Shown here: positions 5,850 to 6,196 of the stretch, piece by piece
Numbering within the stretch: the first letter of the stretch is position 1
How the letters are laid out: every line of letters begins with the position of its first letter
Assembly: GCA_017455945.1 (NCBI GenBank)
Contig: JAFTLM010000272.1
Span: 1-6,196, forward strand
Direction: 5' to 3'
DNA length: 6,196 bases
Source: Clostridia bacterium
GTDB taxonomy: Bacteria; Bacillota; Clostridia; Oscillospirales; CAG-272
Notes under the pieces: generated by a model
Seen by the model: the letters and a program-made list of their open reading frames with translations, nothing else
Told to the model about the DNA's origin: nothing
The model's database searches: none
Program-made: the position numbers and the translations under genes

Positions 5850-6196
5850 ATGAACAGCGTTGCAGGTATCATATTCACCAACCTGCATGACAGAAGTATT
5901 CCCGAGCTTACCAAAAAAAGAACTATGGGAGCGATACCGTTTGGGGGAATATACAGAATGGTGGATTTCCCTCTGTCGGCAATGGCAAATGTCGGAATAA
6001 GGAATATCAGCGTTATCGCTCATCACAATTATGAGTCTCTTGTGGAGCACATAGGGAGCGGAGCTGATTGGGGAATTCCGACCGATATGGGAGGAGTTAA
6101 AATAATTTCACCGTATATGACCGCATATGCAAAAAGCAATAACGAAATGTATAACTCTCGTCTTGAAACTTTGAAAAGTATATGCAACGTTATTGA
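5850..6196 (+). CDS. glgD: Glucose-1-phosphate adenylyltransferase subunit GlgD (5' part only)
   Basis: The frame opens at ATG 5850 and gives 115 full codons before the window ends, about a third of a typical GlgD (roughly 370 residues). The start MNSVAGIIFTNLHD, then ELTKKRTMGAIPFGG (19-33), YRMVDFPLS (35-43), NVGI, and HNYESLVEHIGSGADWG (59-75) follow the nucleotidyltransferase fold of ADP-glucose pyrophosphorylases. The GGxGxRL nucleotide loop of catalytic GlgC is replaced by IFTNLHDR, the hallmark of GlgD. Known: GlgD pairs with GlgC in Firmicutes and modulates ADP-glucose formation from glucose-1-phosphate and ATP in the cytoplasm for glycogen synthesis. It is the first gene on this strand with its own promoter; glgC, glgA or glgB may follow outside the window. 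Confidence 0.92.
   Translation, partial: MNSVAGIIFTNLHDRSIPELTKKRTMGAIPFGGIYRMVDFPLSAMANVGIRNISVIAHHNYESLVEHIGSGADWGIPTDMGGVKIISPYMTAYAKSNNEMYNSRLETLKSICNVI

Noticed and set aside
5826..6050. A 74-residue minus-strand open frame
   Set aside because: It is antisense to the start of glgD, whose protein is clearly recognisable on the plus strand.

Overview
The window is dominated by one very long minus-strand gene. A second, divergent gene starts at the right edge, and a 238-bp regulatory gap separates them. No RNA gene, CRISPR array, insertion sequence or terminator is visible. Both genes run off the window: the minus-strand gene lacks its 3' end and the plus-strand gene lacks most of its length.

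The organism looks like a low-to-medium GC member of the Firmicutes, most likely a gut or rumen Clostridia (Oscillospiraceae/Lachnospiraceae type). This rests on the GlgD start, since GlgD is a Bacillota-type subunit, on strong AAAGGAG ribosome binding sites, on a sigma-A promoter and on a Gram-positive signal peptide. It is inference, because no taxonomic marker is present.

Layout. Positions 5611 down to 1 read without a stop for 1870 codons and encode a secreted multimodular protein. In order it has a signal peptide (residues 1-27), an N-terminal region of unknown family, an alpha/beta-hydrolase core (about 270-617; nucleophile elbow GISKG at Ser411, candidate acid Asp553, His586), an Ig-like domain (619-701), and then an alternating array. 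The array consists of DNRLRE/CBM96-like modules (about 125 residues each) followed by jelly-roll, CBM-like modules (about 180-220 residues each). Three full pairs are present, and a fourth DNRLRE-like module is cut by the window edge. Pairs 1 and 3 resemble each other closely, and modules 2 and 4 resemble each other, which suggests that a two-pair block was duplicated.

The gap at 5612-5849 holds a perfect-consensus sigma-A promoter (TTGACA, 17 bp, TATAAT) for the hydrolase gene and an extended -10 promoter for the plus-strand gene. From 5850 rightwards lies the start of glgD, the regulatory or non-catalytic subunit of glucose-1-phosphate adenylyltransferase (glycogen synthesis).

A plausible joint reading is that the secreted enzyme attacks an ester (or possibly a peptide) bond on a polysaccharide-rich substrate held by its many binding modules, while glgD serves storage of the resulting sugar as glycogen. 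The functional link between the two genes is inference from their divergent arrangement only.
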